Of a stretch of 64,000 bases of DNA, positions 1-7,426 are shown in pieces. The stretch's first letter is position 1. Each line of letters opens with the position of its first letter. Under the pieces are notes generated by a model that searched no databases, had not been told where the DNA came from, and saw nothing but the letters and a program-made list of their open reading frames with translations. The stretch is from Ruminococcus hominis (lineage in GTDB: Bacteria > Bacillota > Clostridia > Lachnospirales > Lachnospiraceae): positions 434,001-498,000 of the forward strand of contig NZ_JACOPE010000001.1 in NCBI RefSeq assembly GCF_014287355.1, given 5' to 3'. Made by a program: the position numbers and the translations under genes.

Positions 1-69
1 TAGAAAAGCGTATTATAACAATAAGAGGTGGGATTTCCCACACAAATGCTTGCGTAGGAGGTGTTGATA

Positions 70-309
70 ATGGAAGCAATGAAAGATTATGTTGCCCATC
101 TGGATAACAAAAAAAGAATTACTCTCAGAGGAGCTGCTTATCAGTATTATAATGTCAAAGAATACGGAAATGGCTGCATTATTCTGGAACCTCGGGAACT
201 GGCAGTGCCAGAGAGCATTTCAGCCAGAACTCTGGCAGATATGGATCGTGCAGTAAGTAACTTCAAGAGAGGCGATGTTTCCCCGGCTATTGACCTGTCA
301 GATTTTTAA
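70..309 (+). CDS. AbrB-like antitoxin candidate
   Basis: Predicted 79-residue protein. The ATG at 70 is chosen because AGGAGGTG (56-63) sits about 6 bases upstream; an in-frame GTG at 61 lies inside that ribosome site. Residues about 11-40 (KKRITLRGA ... GCIILEPREL) resemble the swapped-hairpin SpoVT/AbrB fold, where a 'RITLP' strand is followed by a 'GxIxLEP' strand. The C-terminal tail is acidic, as in the neutralising part of type II antitoxins. The next gene starts 12 bases after the stop and resembles a RelE/HigB-type toxin, so the two probably form one operon. The family call rests on motif resemblance only. A mutated copy of the gene's last 30 bases lies at 22143. Confidence 0.6.
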   Translation: MEAMKDYVAHLDNKKRITLRGAAYQYYNVKEYGNGCIILEPRELAVPESISARTLADMDRAVSNFKRGDVSPAIDLSDF

Positions 310-321
310 AAGGAATAAGAG

Positions 322-690
322 ATGAATTTTAATATACGAATGGGAATTCCTGAAATGCAGGAACTTTGGTTAGATCTGCAGGAGAAATATCGTTCCGGTA
401 ATATAAAAAAGAAGGAAGAACAGTTGTATAAAAAATGGGGAAAGGCTTTAAAGCTGTTGTCGGCTGATCCTGGTTATCCGAGTCTTCAAATCCATGAAAT
501 AGAGCCATTATCCAGACGTTATGGAATGAAAGTGTGGCAATCATATCTGGAAAATAAAACCAGTGGCGCAATGAGAATGTACTGGATTTATGGACCAGAC
601 CAGAAAGATATTACAATTATCGGACTGGAACCACATCCGGAAGATAAGAAAAATGGCGCATACGACCGAATTTCACTGTCGGATTTGTAG
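322..690 (+). CDS. RelE/HigB-like toxin candidate
   Basis: Predicted 122-residue protein, 12 bases downstream of the antitoxin-like gene, with AAAGGAATAAGAG as ribosome site. The second half (RMYWIYGPDQKDITIIGLEP, then a C-terminal YDRISLSDL) follows the pattern of RelE/ParE-fold toxins: a strand bearing R/Y, a hydrophobic strand, then a short tail ending in YxRI.L. The N-terminal 60 residues are helical and basic and are longer than in minimal RelE proteins, so a different toxin family is possible. Pairing, size and order (antitoxin first) fit a type II module. A Rho-independent terminator follows at 720. Confidence 0.55.
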   Translation: MNFNIRMGIPEMQELWLDLQEKYRSGNIKKKEEQLYKKWGKALKLLSADPGYPSLQIHEIEPLSRRYGMKVWQSYLENKTSGAMRMYWIYGPDQKDITIIGLEPHPEDKKNGAYDRISLSDL

Positions 691-719
691 AATAAAACTG
701 AATATGGAACAAAAACACG

Positions 720-758
720 AGCAGTTAGTCTATGAAAAATAGGTTAGCTGCTTTTTTC
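720..758 (+). terminator. Terminator of the toxin-antitoxin pair
   Basis: A 14-bp stem (AGCAGTTAGTCTAT with ATAGGTTAGCTGCT, allowing G-U pairs) encloses a short GAAAA loop and is followed by six T. It lies 30 bases after the toxin stop. A diverged copy of this hairpin lies at 22206-22245. Confidence 0.8.
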
Positions 759-782
759 GTGCAAAAAAAGGAGGTGGCGTGT

Positions 783-935
783 ATGGGATATGCACATAAA
801 GATGTAAAGAAAACAAAGAAAATAGCAAAGAAATTTGTTCGCTACCAGGAAGGGGCAGAGCTTTACAGCATTGGACTGACGAAATTCCAGGAGTTGCCCA
901 TTTTTAAAACAAACAGAAATACAAACTTGAATTGA
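783..935 (+). pseudogene. Truncated DUF6462-type gene
   Basis: An ORF of about 50 codons starts at ATG 783 behind AGGAGGTGG (770). Its first 38 residues (MGYAHKDVKKTKKIAKK ... GLTKFQEL) match my recollection of the N-terminus of DUF6462 proteins, small excisionase/helix-turn-helix-like products of Firmicute conjugative elements. The normal C-terminal half is replaced by an unrelated IFKTNRNTNLN tail, so the gene is cut short. An in-frame extension back to 732 would begin inside the terminator hairpin and is not credible. It marks an old integrative-element boundary. Confidence 0.6.
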
Positions 936-971
936 AAAAAATGGAATTTACCTATTAAGACATATAAACTG

Positions 972-1027
972 TTGACAATAAAGCTCCTATATAGTATGTT
1001 TTTAATAAACTACTATATAGGAGCTTT
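972..1027 (+). promoter_or_regulatory. MarR-operon promoter in a 17-bp inverted repeat
   Basis: TTGACA (972-977), a 17-base spacer and TATGTT (995-1000) form a sigma-A promoter. A perfect 17-bp inverted repeat overlaps it: left arm AAAGCTCCTATATAGTA (980-996), 14-base spacer, right arm TACTATATAGGAGCTTT (1011-1027). The left arm covers the spacer and the start of the -10; the right arm covers the transcription start and the AGGAG (1019-1023) of the MarR gene. This is the expected layout of an autorepression operator. Confidence 0.85.
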
Positions 1028-1030
1028 TGT

Positions 1031-1468
1031 ATGGAAATGAATGGAGGATTTCTTGTCACCAAAATAAAACAGCTTGGAGACCGGATTTTCGAGAAGATTC
1101 TCAGTGAAAAGAATATTGATGCGTTTAATGGAGCCCAGGGGCGTATTCTTTATGTGCTTTGGCAGGAGGATGGTATCTCAATCAGGTCACTCTCGACTAA
1201 ATGCGGATTAGCGATAACATCTCTTACTACGATGCTGGAAAGAATGGAAAATCAAGGGTTGATAAGCCGTGTTCAGTCTGAAACGGACAAAAGGAAAACA
1301 CTCCTGTTTCTGACTGAGAAAGCACATGCCTTAAAGGGCGAGTACGATTCTGTATCTGATGAGATGGGCAGTATTTACTACAAAGGTTTTTCAGAGGAAG
1401 AAATTACCCGGTTTGAGGAATGCCTCGACCGCATCAGAAAGAATCTTGAGGAGTGGCAGAAGTCATGA
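1031..1468 (+). CDS. MarR-family regulator of the radical SAM pair
   Basis: Predicted 145-residue winged-helix regulator. The ATG at 1031 lies 7 bases after AGGAG. The MarR core is visible: helix-turn-helix around residues 50-75 (SIRSLSTKCGLAITSLTTML), then the wing region with ERMENQGLI and the conserved D-KR signature in SETDKRKTLLFLT. It shares an ATGA overlap with the first radical SAM gene, so translation is probably coupled. It most likely represses its own operon through the palindrome at 980-1027. The inducing ligand is unknown. I recall an NCBI family description for a MarR regulator tied to a 'radical SAM mobile pair', and this arrangement fits it. Confidence 0.85.
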   Translation: MEMNGGFLVTKIKQLGDRIFEKILSEKNIDAFNGAQGRILYVLWQEDGISIRSLSTKCGLAITSLTTMLERMENQGLISRVQSETDKRKTLLFLTEKAHALKGEYDSVSDEMGSIYYKGFSEEEITRFEECLDRIRKNLEEWQKS

Positions 1469-2154
1469 GTATTTGTATCAAAGATCAGATTCAGAACATG
1501 AATATCGTCATTGGCTGCACAGTGGGGTGTGCATATTGCTATGCCCGCAACAACGTGAAACGCTGGCATATGATAGATGATTTCGCTGACCCTGAATTCT
1601 TTCCGGGTAAGCTCAAGATGATGGAAAAGAAACGTCCGCAGAACTTTCTTCTTACCGGCATGAGCAATCTCTCCGGATGGAAGTCGGAATGGATAGACGA
1701 GGTATTTGCAAAGATCCGTGAAAATCCACAGCATCAGTTCCTGTTCCTTACCAAGCGACCTGATTTGCTGGATTTTGATACCGATCTGGAAAACGCATGG
1801 TTTGGCGTTACGGTGACGAGGAAAGCAGAACTGTGGCGTATTGACGCCCTTCGGAAAAACGTCAGAGCAAAACATTACCATGTTACCTTTGAGCCGTTAT
1901 TCGATGATCCTGGCATAGTTGACCTTTCTGGAATCAATTGGATCGTTGTCGGCACCATGACCGGAGCTCAGAGCAGGAAGATTCATACGGAGCCGGAATG
2001 TGCATGGTCTCTGACGGACCAGGCACATAAGCTCGGCATTCCGGTGTTTATGAAGGAAGACCTTGTCCCTATCATAGGGGACGAAAATATGATTCAGGAA
2101 ATGCCGGAAGAATTTAATAAAGTGTTAGAGGTACAGAAATCATGGAAGAAGTAA
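1465..2154 (+). CDS. Radical SAM protein, DUF5131-like (pair member 1)
   Basis: Predicted 229-residue protein starting at ATG 1465 (GAGGAG at 1449-1454), overlapping the MarR stop by four bases. C18, C22 and C25 (GCTVGCAYCYAR) form a CX3CX2C cluster motif for the [4Fe-4S]/S-adenosylmethionine site. The rest (LTKRPDLL, FGVTVT, HVTFEPLF, GINWIVVGTMTG) matches the phage Gp37/Gp68-like DUF5131 group of small radical SAM proteins. No substrate is known. It overlaps the next radical SAM gene by 13 bases, implying tightly matched synthesis and possibly a complex. Mobile-element relics at 783 and 22143 fit carriage by transfer. Confidence 0.85.
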   Translation: MSICIKDQIQNMNIVIGCTVGCAYCYARNNVKRWHMIDDFADPEFFPGKLKMMEKKRPQNFLLTGMSNLSGWKSEWIDEVFAKIRENPQHQFLFLTKRPDLLDFDTDLENAWFGVTVTRKAELWRIDALRKNVRAKHYHVTFEPLFDDPGIVDLSGINWIVVGTMTGAQSRKIHTEPECAWSLTDQAHKLGIPVFMKEDLVPIIGDENMIQEMPEEFNKVLEVQKSWKK

Positions 2155-3050
2155 TAAATGGAATCCTCATTCGTGAGGTGGAAACAAAGAACATCATGAC
2201 TAAGTCTAGTCTGCCGGTAGGCGGTTACTCGGTCAATCCCTATGTGGGCTGTACACATGCCTGCAAGTATTGCTATGCTTCTTTTATGAAGCGCTTTACC
2301 GGGCACAAGGAGGAATGGGGCACTTTCCTTGATGTGAAGCATTGGACGGAAATTAAAAATCCGAAGAAATATGCCGGACAGCGGGTGGTCATCGGTTCTG
2401 TGACAGATGGCTACAATCCACAGGAGGAGCAATTCGGGAATACCAGAAAACTTCTGGAGCAGCTGATCGGCAGTGACGCAGATATTCTGATCTGCACAAA
2501 GTCGGATCTTGTGGTACGGGATATTGATTTGCTGAAGAAGCTTGGACGTGTAACCGTTTCATGGTCGATCAACACACTAGATGAAAATTTCAAGAACGAT
2601 ATGGATTCTGCTTCGAGCATTGAGCACCGTATCGCTGCTATGAAGCAGGTATATGAGGCAGGTATCCGTACAGTCTGTTTCGTATCCCCGGTATTCCCCG
2701 GTATCACGGATTTTGAAGCAATCTTTGAGCGGGTAAAGGATCAGTGCGATCTGTTTTGGCTCGAAAATCTCAATCTTCGAGGCGGTTTCAAAAAGACAAT
2801 TATGGATTATATCGCCGAAAAATATCCTGATCTTGTACCACTTTACGACGAGATCTATAACAAGCATAACCGCAGCTACTTTGAAGCACTTGAAGTAAAA
2901 GCTGAGAAAATGGCTAAGAAGTATGATTGTGCCTTTGTGGATAATGAAATGCCTTATGGCAGAGTCCCGCAGGGGCATCCGGTGATCGTAGATTATTTCT
3001 ATCATGAGGAAATCCGTGGAACAGAGAATACCGGAAAAAGAAATCGCTAA
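2142..3050 (+). CDS. Radical SAM protein, SPL-like (pair member 2)
   Basis: Predicted 302-residue protein. C37, C41 and C44 (GCTHACKYCYAS) form the CX3CX2C cluster motif, followed by a TIM-barrel pattern (RVVIGSVTDGYNPQE, ILICTKSDLV, VTVSWSINT, GIRTVCFVSPVFPG). The overall plan recalls the spore photoproduct lyase/Rv2578c-like branch, but the C-terminal DNA-lesion site of a true lyase cannot be confirmed. The start overlaps the upstream radical SAM gene by 13 bases. With MarR it forms a self-contained three-gene operon ending at the terminator at 3093. Paired radical SAM enzymes under MarR suggest a stress- or compound-responsive modification; the reaction is unknown. Confidence 0.85.
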   Translation: MEEVINGILIREVETKNIMTKSSLPVGGYSVNPYVGCTHACKYCYASFMKRFTGHKEEWGTFLDVKHWTEIKNPKKYAGQRVVIGSVTDGYNPQEEQFGNTRKLLEQLIGSDADILICTKSDLVVRDIDLLKKLGRVTVSWSINTLDENFKNDMDSASSIEHRIAAMKQVYEAGIRTVCFVSPVFPGITDFEAIFERVKDQCDLFWLENLNLRGGFKKTIMDYIAEKYPDLVPLYDEIYNKHNRSYFEALEVKAEKMAKKYDCAFVDNEMPYGRVPQGHPVIVDYFYHEEIRGTENTGKRNR

Positions 3051-3092
3051 CTTCAAGTTTGTAGAATTCAAAAATTTAATATGAAATGTGAG

Positions 3093-3129
3093 ATAGAGCG
3101 TATGGAATAATCTATACGTTCTATTTTTG
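3093..3129 (+). terminator. Terminator of the radical SAM operon
   Basis: An imperfect stem (ATAGAGCGTAT with ATACGTTCTAT) is followed by TTTTTGCCTTTTT, 40 bases after the second radical SAM gene. Confidence 0.75.
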
Positions 3130-3170
3130 CCTTTTTGAAAAAAAGTGATTAAAAAACTATTGACATTTTG

Positions 3171-3608
3171 TTAAAGGTTTTTAACTTCCCTGATTTTAAA
3201 ATAATACCGATCAATAATATCCTGCAATGTAATGGATTTCATTTTATCATCTACTATATTTTGAATTTCATGATAGAAGTCCCCAATAGCGAATTGAATG
3301 TTGATACCGATTCCACAATCCGGATTGGTATCTGTGTCCAGGTGAAGCAGCGGCTTATCGCCCTCTACGGCTCGGTAGATGTCATACATATTGATTTTAT
3401 CTGCCGATTTTGCAAGAGCGGCATTCGCATGACCTTGTGTGTTGACAACAATGCCTGCATTTTTCAGGGTTGCCATAAGCTGTCTGACATAAGCCGGGTT
3501 TGTCTTGATACTTTCTGCAATTTTTGTGCTGGAGAGTTGTTCGTCATCTCCAAGAGCAATAAATATAAGAATATGAATAGTGTCACTAAGCTTTGTGGAA
3601 TATTTCAT
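3171..3608 (-). CDS. Rrf2-family transcriptional regulator
   Basis: Predicted 145-residue winged-helix protein read leftward, with GAGGTGAC before the ATG. The N-terminal region (KLSDTIHILIFIAL, SSTKIAESIKTNPAYVRQLM, LKNAGIVVNTQG) is a typical Rrf2 domain. The cluster-binding cysteine trio of IscR/NsrR is missing; only one cysteine lies in that area (NPDCGIG), so it probably senses something other than Fe-S status, like YwnA-type members. It is divergent from the sirtuin-like operon across 150 bp and is a candidate regulator of it. Confidence 0.85.
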   Translation of the reverse strand: MKYSTKLSDTIHILIFIALGDDEQLSSTKIAESIKTNPAYVRQLMATLKNAGIVVNTQGHANAALAKSADKINMYDIYRAVEGDKPLLHLDTDTNPDCGIGINIQFAIGDFYHEIQNIVDDKMKSITLQDIIDRYYFKIREVKNL

Positions 3609-3761
3609 TTGTCACCTCAAATTTTCTTCTTGCAATTTTAAAATTTACATGATAATATAATTTCAATGCTTGCTGTAAATTTAATTTTAACAAGTAAAAA
3701 AATAAAAGTCAAGCAAAATAAAAAGTGTGGAATCTGATATAAAAAGGAGATAAAGTGGTGT

Positions 3762-4631
3762 ATGCAAAAAGAGGAACAAGTCAGTTTTCTGGCAGAAAAA
3801 ATCCGTCAGGCAGATGCAGTTTTGATAGGCGGTGGTTCTGGTCTTTCCAGTGCGGCGGGATATAACCATTATCATTGGCTACCCTATATGGAGGAATGTT
3901 TACAAGATTTCAAGGAGTGGTATGGACTGAAATCTCCTTTTGACGGTTTTTACTACTGTTATTCATCGCCGGAACAACAGTGGGCATATTATGCACGTTA
4001 CATACAAAGTATGTGGGATGCACCTACAGGACAGCCATACTATGACCTGCGTGATATTGTGGCGGAAAAAGAAGTCTTTGTTTTAACAACCAATATAGAT
4101 ATGCAGTTTGAACGGATTTTTCAGAAAGAAAGGATTTGCGATTATCAAGGTAGCAGCGGTTATCTTCAATGCAGTCAGCCTTGCCATGACCAAATTTATT
4201 CCAATGTAGAAATGATTCGCAGGATGAACGAAAATATCCGGGAGCTGCGTGTTACTTCCGAGCTTCTGCCAAGATGTAATGAGTGCGGGAGAATCATGGT
4301 TCCCTGGGTAAGGGATGATACATTTTTGGAGGGGAAAGACTGGAAGGAAGGTGTAAGGCGATATGAGAATTTCCTAAAAAAATATCTCATGAATGGAACA
4401 GATAAGAATGTTGTACTGCTGGAGCTGGGGGTTGGTGAGATGACACCCAGTATTATTAAACTTCCTTTTTGGGAAATGACATACAAAAATGAAAAAGTGT
4501 TTTATGCCTGTCTGAATCAGAAGAAATCCTCAACTCCAGAACATATAAAAGACAAAGGCATTTATATAGCAGGAGATTTGGCAGAAACCCTGCGGGATTT
4601 AAAAGAAAACATAGTGGGAAAGGAAAAGTGA
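3762..4631 (+). CDS. Sirtuin-like protein 1 (class M-like, Gln at His site)
   Basis: Predicted 289-residue Rossmann-fold Sir2 relative. Visible motifs are the NAD loop GGGSGLSSAAGY (about residues 23-34), TTNID (109-113, N111 and D113), and a zinc ribbon from C137, C141, C172 and C175. The invariant catalytic histidine of deacetylating sirtuins is replaced by Q129 in DYQGSSGYLQC. In the SirTM class the catalytic residues are reported as Asn and Gln about 19 residues apart; here the spacing is 18. The protein is therefore more likely an ADP-ribosyltransferase than a deacetylase. It is the first of three tandem paralogues (one-base overlap with the second). No macrodomain, GcvH-like or lipoate-ligase gene lies alongside. 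Confidence 0.8.
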   Translation: MQKEEQVSFLAEKIRQADAVLIGGGSGLSSAAGYNHYHWLPYMEECLQDFKEWYGLKSPFDGFYYCYSSPEQQWAYYARYIQSMWDAPTGQPYYDLRDIVAEKEVFVLTTNIDMQFERIFQKERICDYQGSSGYLQCSQPCHDQIYSNVEMIRRMNENIRELRVTSELLPRCNECGRIMVPWVRDDTFLEGKDWKEGVRRYENFLKKYLMNGTDKNVVLLELGVGEMTPSIIKLPFWEMTYKNEKVFYACLNQKKSSTPEHIKDKGIYIAGDLAETLRDLKENIVGKEK

Positions 4632-5479
4632 TGAATATGAATGTATATCAAGAGATAAGTCAAATCATCAAAGAAGCAGATGGTATTTTGATTGGAGCCA
4701 GTAATGGTTTGTCTATCGCAGAGGGATATAACATTTTTGCAGATGACACATGGTTTCAGGAAAATATGGGAGATTTCAGAGAAAAATACGGACTGCGTTG
4801 TGTTTTACACGGATTTTCAGTGCCAATGAAGGTAGAAGAAAAGTGGGCGTTTGTAAGCAGACTTGTTAAGGCAAAAGCTATGCAGGATGAGCCGAGTGAG
4901 ATTATGAAAAACATCTATGCACTAGTAAAGGATAAAGAATATTTCGTAGTAACTTCCAATGCGGAAGATCATTTTGTGCCGGCAGGTTTTGAGGCAGACC
5001 GTGTTTTTGAAATGGAAGGGAAATTAACCCAGATGCGGTGCAAGAACAGATGTCATGACGAGGTCTATCCTAATCAAAAAGCAGTTCTCGCCATGACAGA
5101 AGAGGAAGTAAACGGAAGAGTACCCAAAGAGTTACTGCCGAAATGTCCAAAATGCGGTGGAGATATGGAAGTAAATTGGGGTGAGATGTCCTCATTTACA
5201 GAAACGAAAAATTGGAAGGAAAAGGCTGCCCGCTATCAAGAATTTATTCAGAATTTACATGGAAAGAAGCTGGTAATTCTGGAATTTGGCATTGGCTGGA
5301 GAAATCAGATGATTAAAGCTCCTTTGATGCAGCTTGCAGCAGTAGAACCACAGGCAAGATATATCACATTTAACAAAGGCGAAATTTACATTCCAGAGGA
5401 AATCAAAGAAAAATCCATCGGTGTGGATGGTAATCTTACGGAAGCGTTAAAGGAAATCAGAGAGGGAAGGATAGACTAA
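4631..5479 (+). CDS. Sirtuin-like protein 2 (Glu at His site)
   Basis: Predicted 282-residue paralogue of the previous gene. The ATG at 4631 overlaps the preceding stop (TGATG) and follows AAAGGAAAAG. The NAD loop is altered to GASNGLSIAEGY, and the TTNID motif becomes TSNAED (N110 kept). The catalytic position is glutamate (E129 in FEMEGKLTQMRC) rather than His or Gln. Zinc cysteines C137, C141 and the later CPKCG are kept. This is the most diverged of the three and may be inactive or a partner subunit. The ordered fold and intact reading frame argue against simple decay. Confidence 0.75.
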   Translation: MNMNVYQEISQIIKEADGILIGASNGLSIAEGYNIFADDTWFQENMGDFREKYGLRCVLHGFSVPMKVEEKWAFVSRLVKAKAMQDEPSEIMKNIYALVKDKEYFVVTSNAEDHFVPAGFEADRVFEMEGKLTQMRCKNRCHDEVYPNQKAVLAMTEEEVNGRVPKELLPKCPKCGGDMEVNWGEMSSFTETKNWKEKAARYQEFIQNLHGKKLVILEFGIGWRNQMIKAPLMQLAAVEPQARYITFNKGEIYIPEEIKEKSIGVDGNLTEALKEIREGRID

Positions 5480-5527
5480 GTAAAGTGGTTAAAGATATTA
5501 TAGTTGTGAGATAGGAGAATGAAAAAA

Positions 5528-6505
5528 ATGAGCTGTTATGAAAATTTGGTAATGAAAACACAAATGAACTATTCCAGACACTATAGTACCTATGCATCCG
5601 GTGGTACTGCTGTAGTGTTGAGCAAACAAAAACCACTTCCTTATGAGGAACAGATTCAGGAATTTGTTCGCAGAGTGCAGGAGGCAGAGTGTATCATAGT
5701 AGGCGGAGCATCCGGTTTATCAGCGGCTGGAGGTGGTGACTTTTATTATAGTGATACCCCTTCTTTTCGTGAGCATTTTGGAAAATTTGCAGATAAGTAT
5801 GGATTCAAAGGTGCTTTTAGCGGCATGATGCATCGGTTTTCTACAAGAAATGAACACTGGGGATATGTGGCAACCTTTTTAAATACTACACAAAATGCCC
5901 CTATCAGAGAACCATATCTGGATTTGGATAGAATCTTGCAGGGAAAGGATTTTCATATCTTAACGACTAATCAGGATACACAGTTTGTAAAGATTTATCC
6001 GGAAGAAAAGGTCAGTGAGATTCAGGGAGATCATCGTTTCTTCCAGTGTTCTCAGTGTTGTCAGGATGAAACATGGGATGCCGTACAACCTGTGGCAGAT
6101 ATGATTGCGGCTATGGGAGAGGGGACAATGGTGCCGGATGAACTGATTCCTCGCTGCCCTCATTGTGGTGCGGAAATGTTTCCGTGGGTAAGAGGATATG
6201 GGAATTTTCTGCAAGGGAAAAAATACGAAGAAGAATATGAGAAAATCTCAAAATACATTCAAAAGAACAAAGATAGAAAAATCCTTTTGATAGAACTTGG
6301 AGTAGGGCGCATGACACCGATGTTTATACAGGAACCGTTTTGGGAACTGACAAACAGTTTGAAAGATGCATATTATATCTCCGTAAATTCAGAATATCAG
6401 TTTTTGCCGAAATTCATTGAAGATAAGGGGATTGCTATTTTGGGAGATATAGGAACAGTGTTAAAAGATTTGCGGAAAGTAAAAGAGGAAAGTGCATTTG
6501 TATAG
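5528..6505 (+). CDS. Sirtuin-like protein 3 (class M-like, Gln at His site)
   Basis: Predicted 325-residue paralogue. ATG 5528 is preferred because AGGAG (5513-5517) is 10 bases away; an ATG at 5519 is only one base from it. An extra stretch of about 40 N-terminal residues precedes the NAD loop (GGASGLSAAGGG, from about residue 59). TTNQD (N148, D150) and Q166 (EIQGDHRFFQC) repeat the 18-residue Asn-Gln spacing of gene 1, and C174, C178 and CPHCG form the zinc site. It lies 48 bases after gene 2, so probably in the same operon. Three paralogues in a row suggest hetero-complex formation or specialised targets. Confidence 0.8.
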   Translation: MSCYENLVMKTQMNYSRHYSTYASGGTAVVLSKQKPLPYEEQIQEFVRRVQEAECIIVGGASGLSAAGGGDFYYSDTPSFREHFGKFADKYGFKGAFSGMMHRFSTRNEHWGYVATFLNTTQNAPIREPYLDLDRILQGKDFHILTTNQDTQFVKIYPEEKVSEIQGDHRFFQCSQCCQDETWDAVQPVADMIAAMGEGTMVPDELIPRCPHCGAEMFPWVRGYGNFLQGKKYEEEYEKISKYIQKNKDRKILLIELGVGRMTPMFIQEPFWELTNSLKDAYYISVNSEYQFLPKFIEDKGIAILGDIGTVLKDLRKVKEESAFV

Positions 6506-6643
6506 GATACTTGTTCTTGATATTCCAGGTGAACCGGAATTGAATCGTCTGACAGACTTTTTTAAAGTTTTAGGCAATCCTACACGGGTAAAAATTCTGT
6601 TTCGCCTGTTCCAATCAGAAAATTGTGGAAGGACGAAGAATAG
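6491..6643 (+). pseudogene. ArsR-type regulator relic
   Basis: Reading from a GTG at 6491 gives a short ORF containing LTDFFKVLGNPTRVKILF, the start of an ArsR winged-helix domain. One extra T at about 6600 shifts the frame: without it the text would continue RLFQSENC as in functional ArsR proteins. The remaining two-thirds of the domain is absent. The relic overlaps the end of sirtuin gene 3 and is followed directly by an MmcQ relic. Confidence 0.7.
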
Positions 6644-6813
6644 AAATTGACTTCTTGTTATACGAAAATTATAATGTGGAGGGATATTTTCCAGCATATC
6701 ATATGAATAAAACAAGTGGGATAACAGTTGCACTTGATGGCAGTGTTCCTGATGATGAAGTTAAGTTGCTTTTGGATATTTTTATATTTGCATACCGAAA
6801 ATGTACAAGTTGA
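6625..6813 (+). pseudogene. MmcQ/YjbR C-terminal relic
   Basis: The stretch YHMNKTSGITVALDGSVPDD followed by EVKLLLDI matches the C-terminal end of MmcQ/YjbR-family DNA-binding proteins (YHMNK...ILLDGSVPDEEI...LLD). The N-terminal two-thirds is missing, and after LLDI the sequence runs into DUF1294 DNA in another frame. A small deletion mosaic of ArsR, MmcQ and DUF1294 fragments occupies 6491-7291. Confidence 0.65.
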
Positions 6814-7291
6814 TGCTATTTTAACTATCTGCTCATTAATTGGTGGTTCTGCAGGAATATTGTTGGCGATACTGCTATTTGATCGTAAAGCTGTCAAAGA
6901 CAATATGATGTCAAGAGTGTTTATCGCATGTGTATTTGTGATAGAAGTTATAATATTATTGATGGTAAAAGGACATCATGCAGATCACATAACACTGGCA
7001 TTTTGGGAGTTTTTTGCAAAATATAAAATATTACTGATATACTTAGCAGTTATCAATTTTATAGCTTTCGCAGCTTATGCGGTGGATAAAGTTAATGCAG
7101 CCGAGCATCGTTCAAGAATTAGAATTGTAACATTACTAGGTTTAGCATTTGTTGGTGGTTCGGTTGGCAGTTTATTGGCAATGTATTTATTACGTCATAA
7201 AACAAGGAAAAATTATTTCACTGTTGGTGTTCCATTAATAATGGTAATGCAAGTAGTGGTGATTTTTTACGCAATGAATGCAGGATGGTAA
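6728..7291 (+). pseudogene. DUF1294-type membrane protein, copy 1 (5' end replaced)
   Basis: From about 6785 the sequence is nearly identical to the intact gene at 19647-20228. It encodes four hydrophobic segments and the DUF1294 signature (AAYAVDKVNAAEHRSRI, VGGSVGSLLAMYLLRHKTRK). The first membrane segment and natural start are lost because the MmcQ relic is joined in their place. The reading frame is open from 6728, so a shortened protein could still be made, but no good ribosome site is present. Homology to copy 2 stops three bases after the stop codon. Confidence 0.75.
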
Positions 7292-7373
7292 CATTTCGTA
7301 TTTGCTGAAGGTACATGAAAGTGTTTTCCTGTTAAATAATGGAATTACCTCTCTTTTAATAATAAAATAAAAA

Positions 7374-7413
7374 CGCAGAAAAAGCGAGTTTTCGTGAAAT
7401 AGTTTTTCCTGCG
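7374..7413 (-). terminator. Terminator of the diguanylate cyclase gene
   Basis: Read leftward, GCAGGAAAAAC pairs with the CTTTTTCTGCG arm and is followed by TTTTTATTTTATTATT, just after the stop at 7427. A close copy lies on the upstream side of the gene at 8972-9016 in the same orientation. Confidence 0.7.
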
Positions 7414-7426
7414 TGAACAACCAGCA

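Noticed and set aside
732..782. ATG 732 as start of the DUF6462 relic
   Set aside because: It lies in the loop of the toxin-antitoxin terminator; ATG 783 follows a strong ribosome site.
1378..1881. Leftward 167-codon ORF opposite the MarR and radical SAM genes
   Set aside because: Composition is that of an antisense shadow and both opposing genes have clear family motifs.
3168..3641. Rightward ORF over the Rrf2 gene
   Set aside because: The leftward frame has a complete Rrf2 domain; the rightward one is Ile/Phe/Cys-rich shadow.
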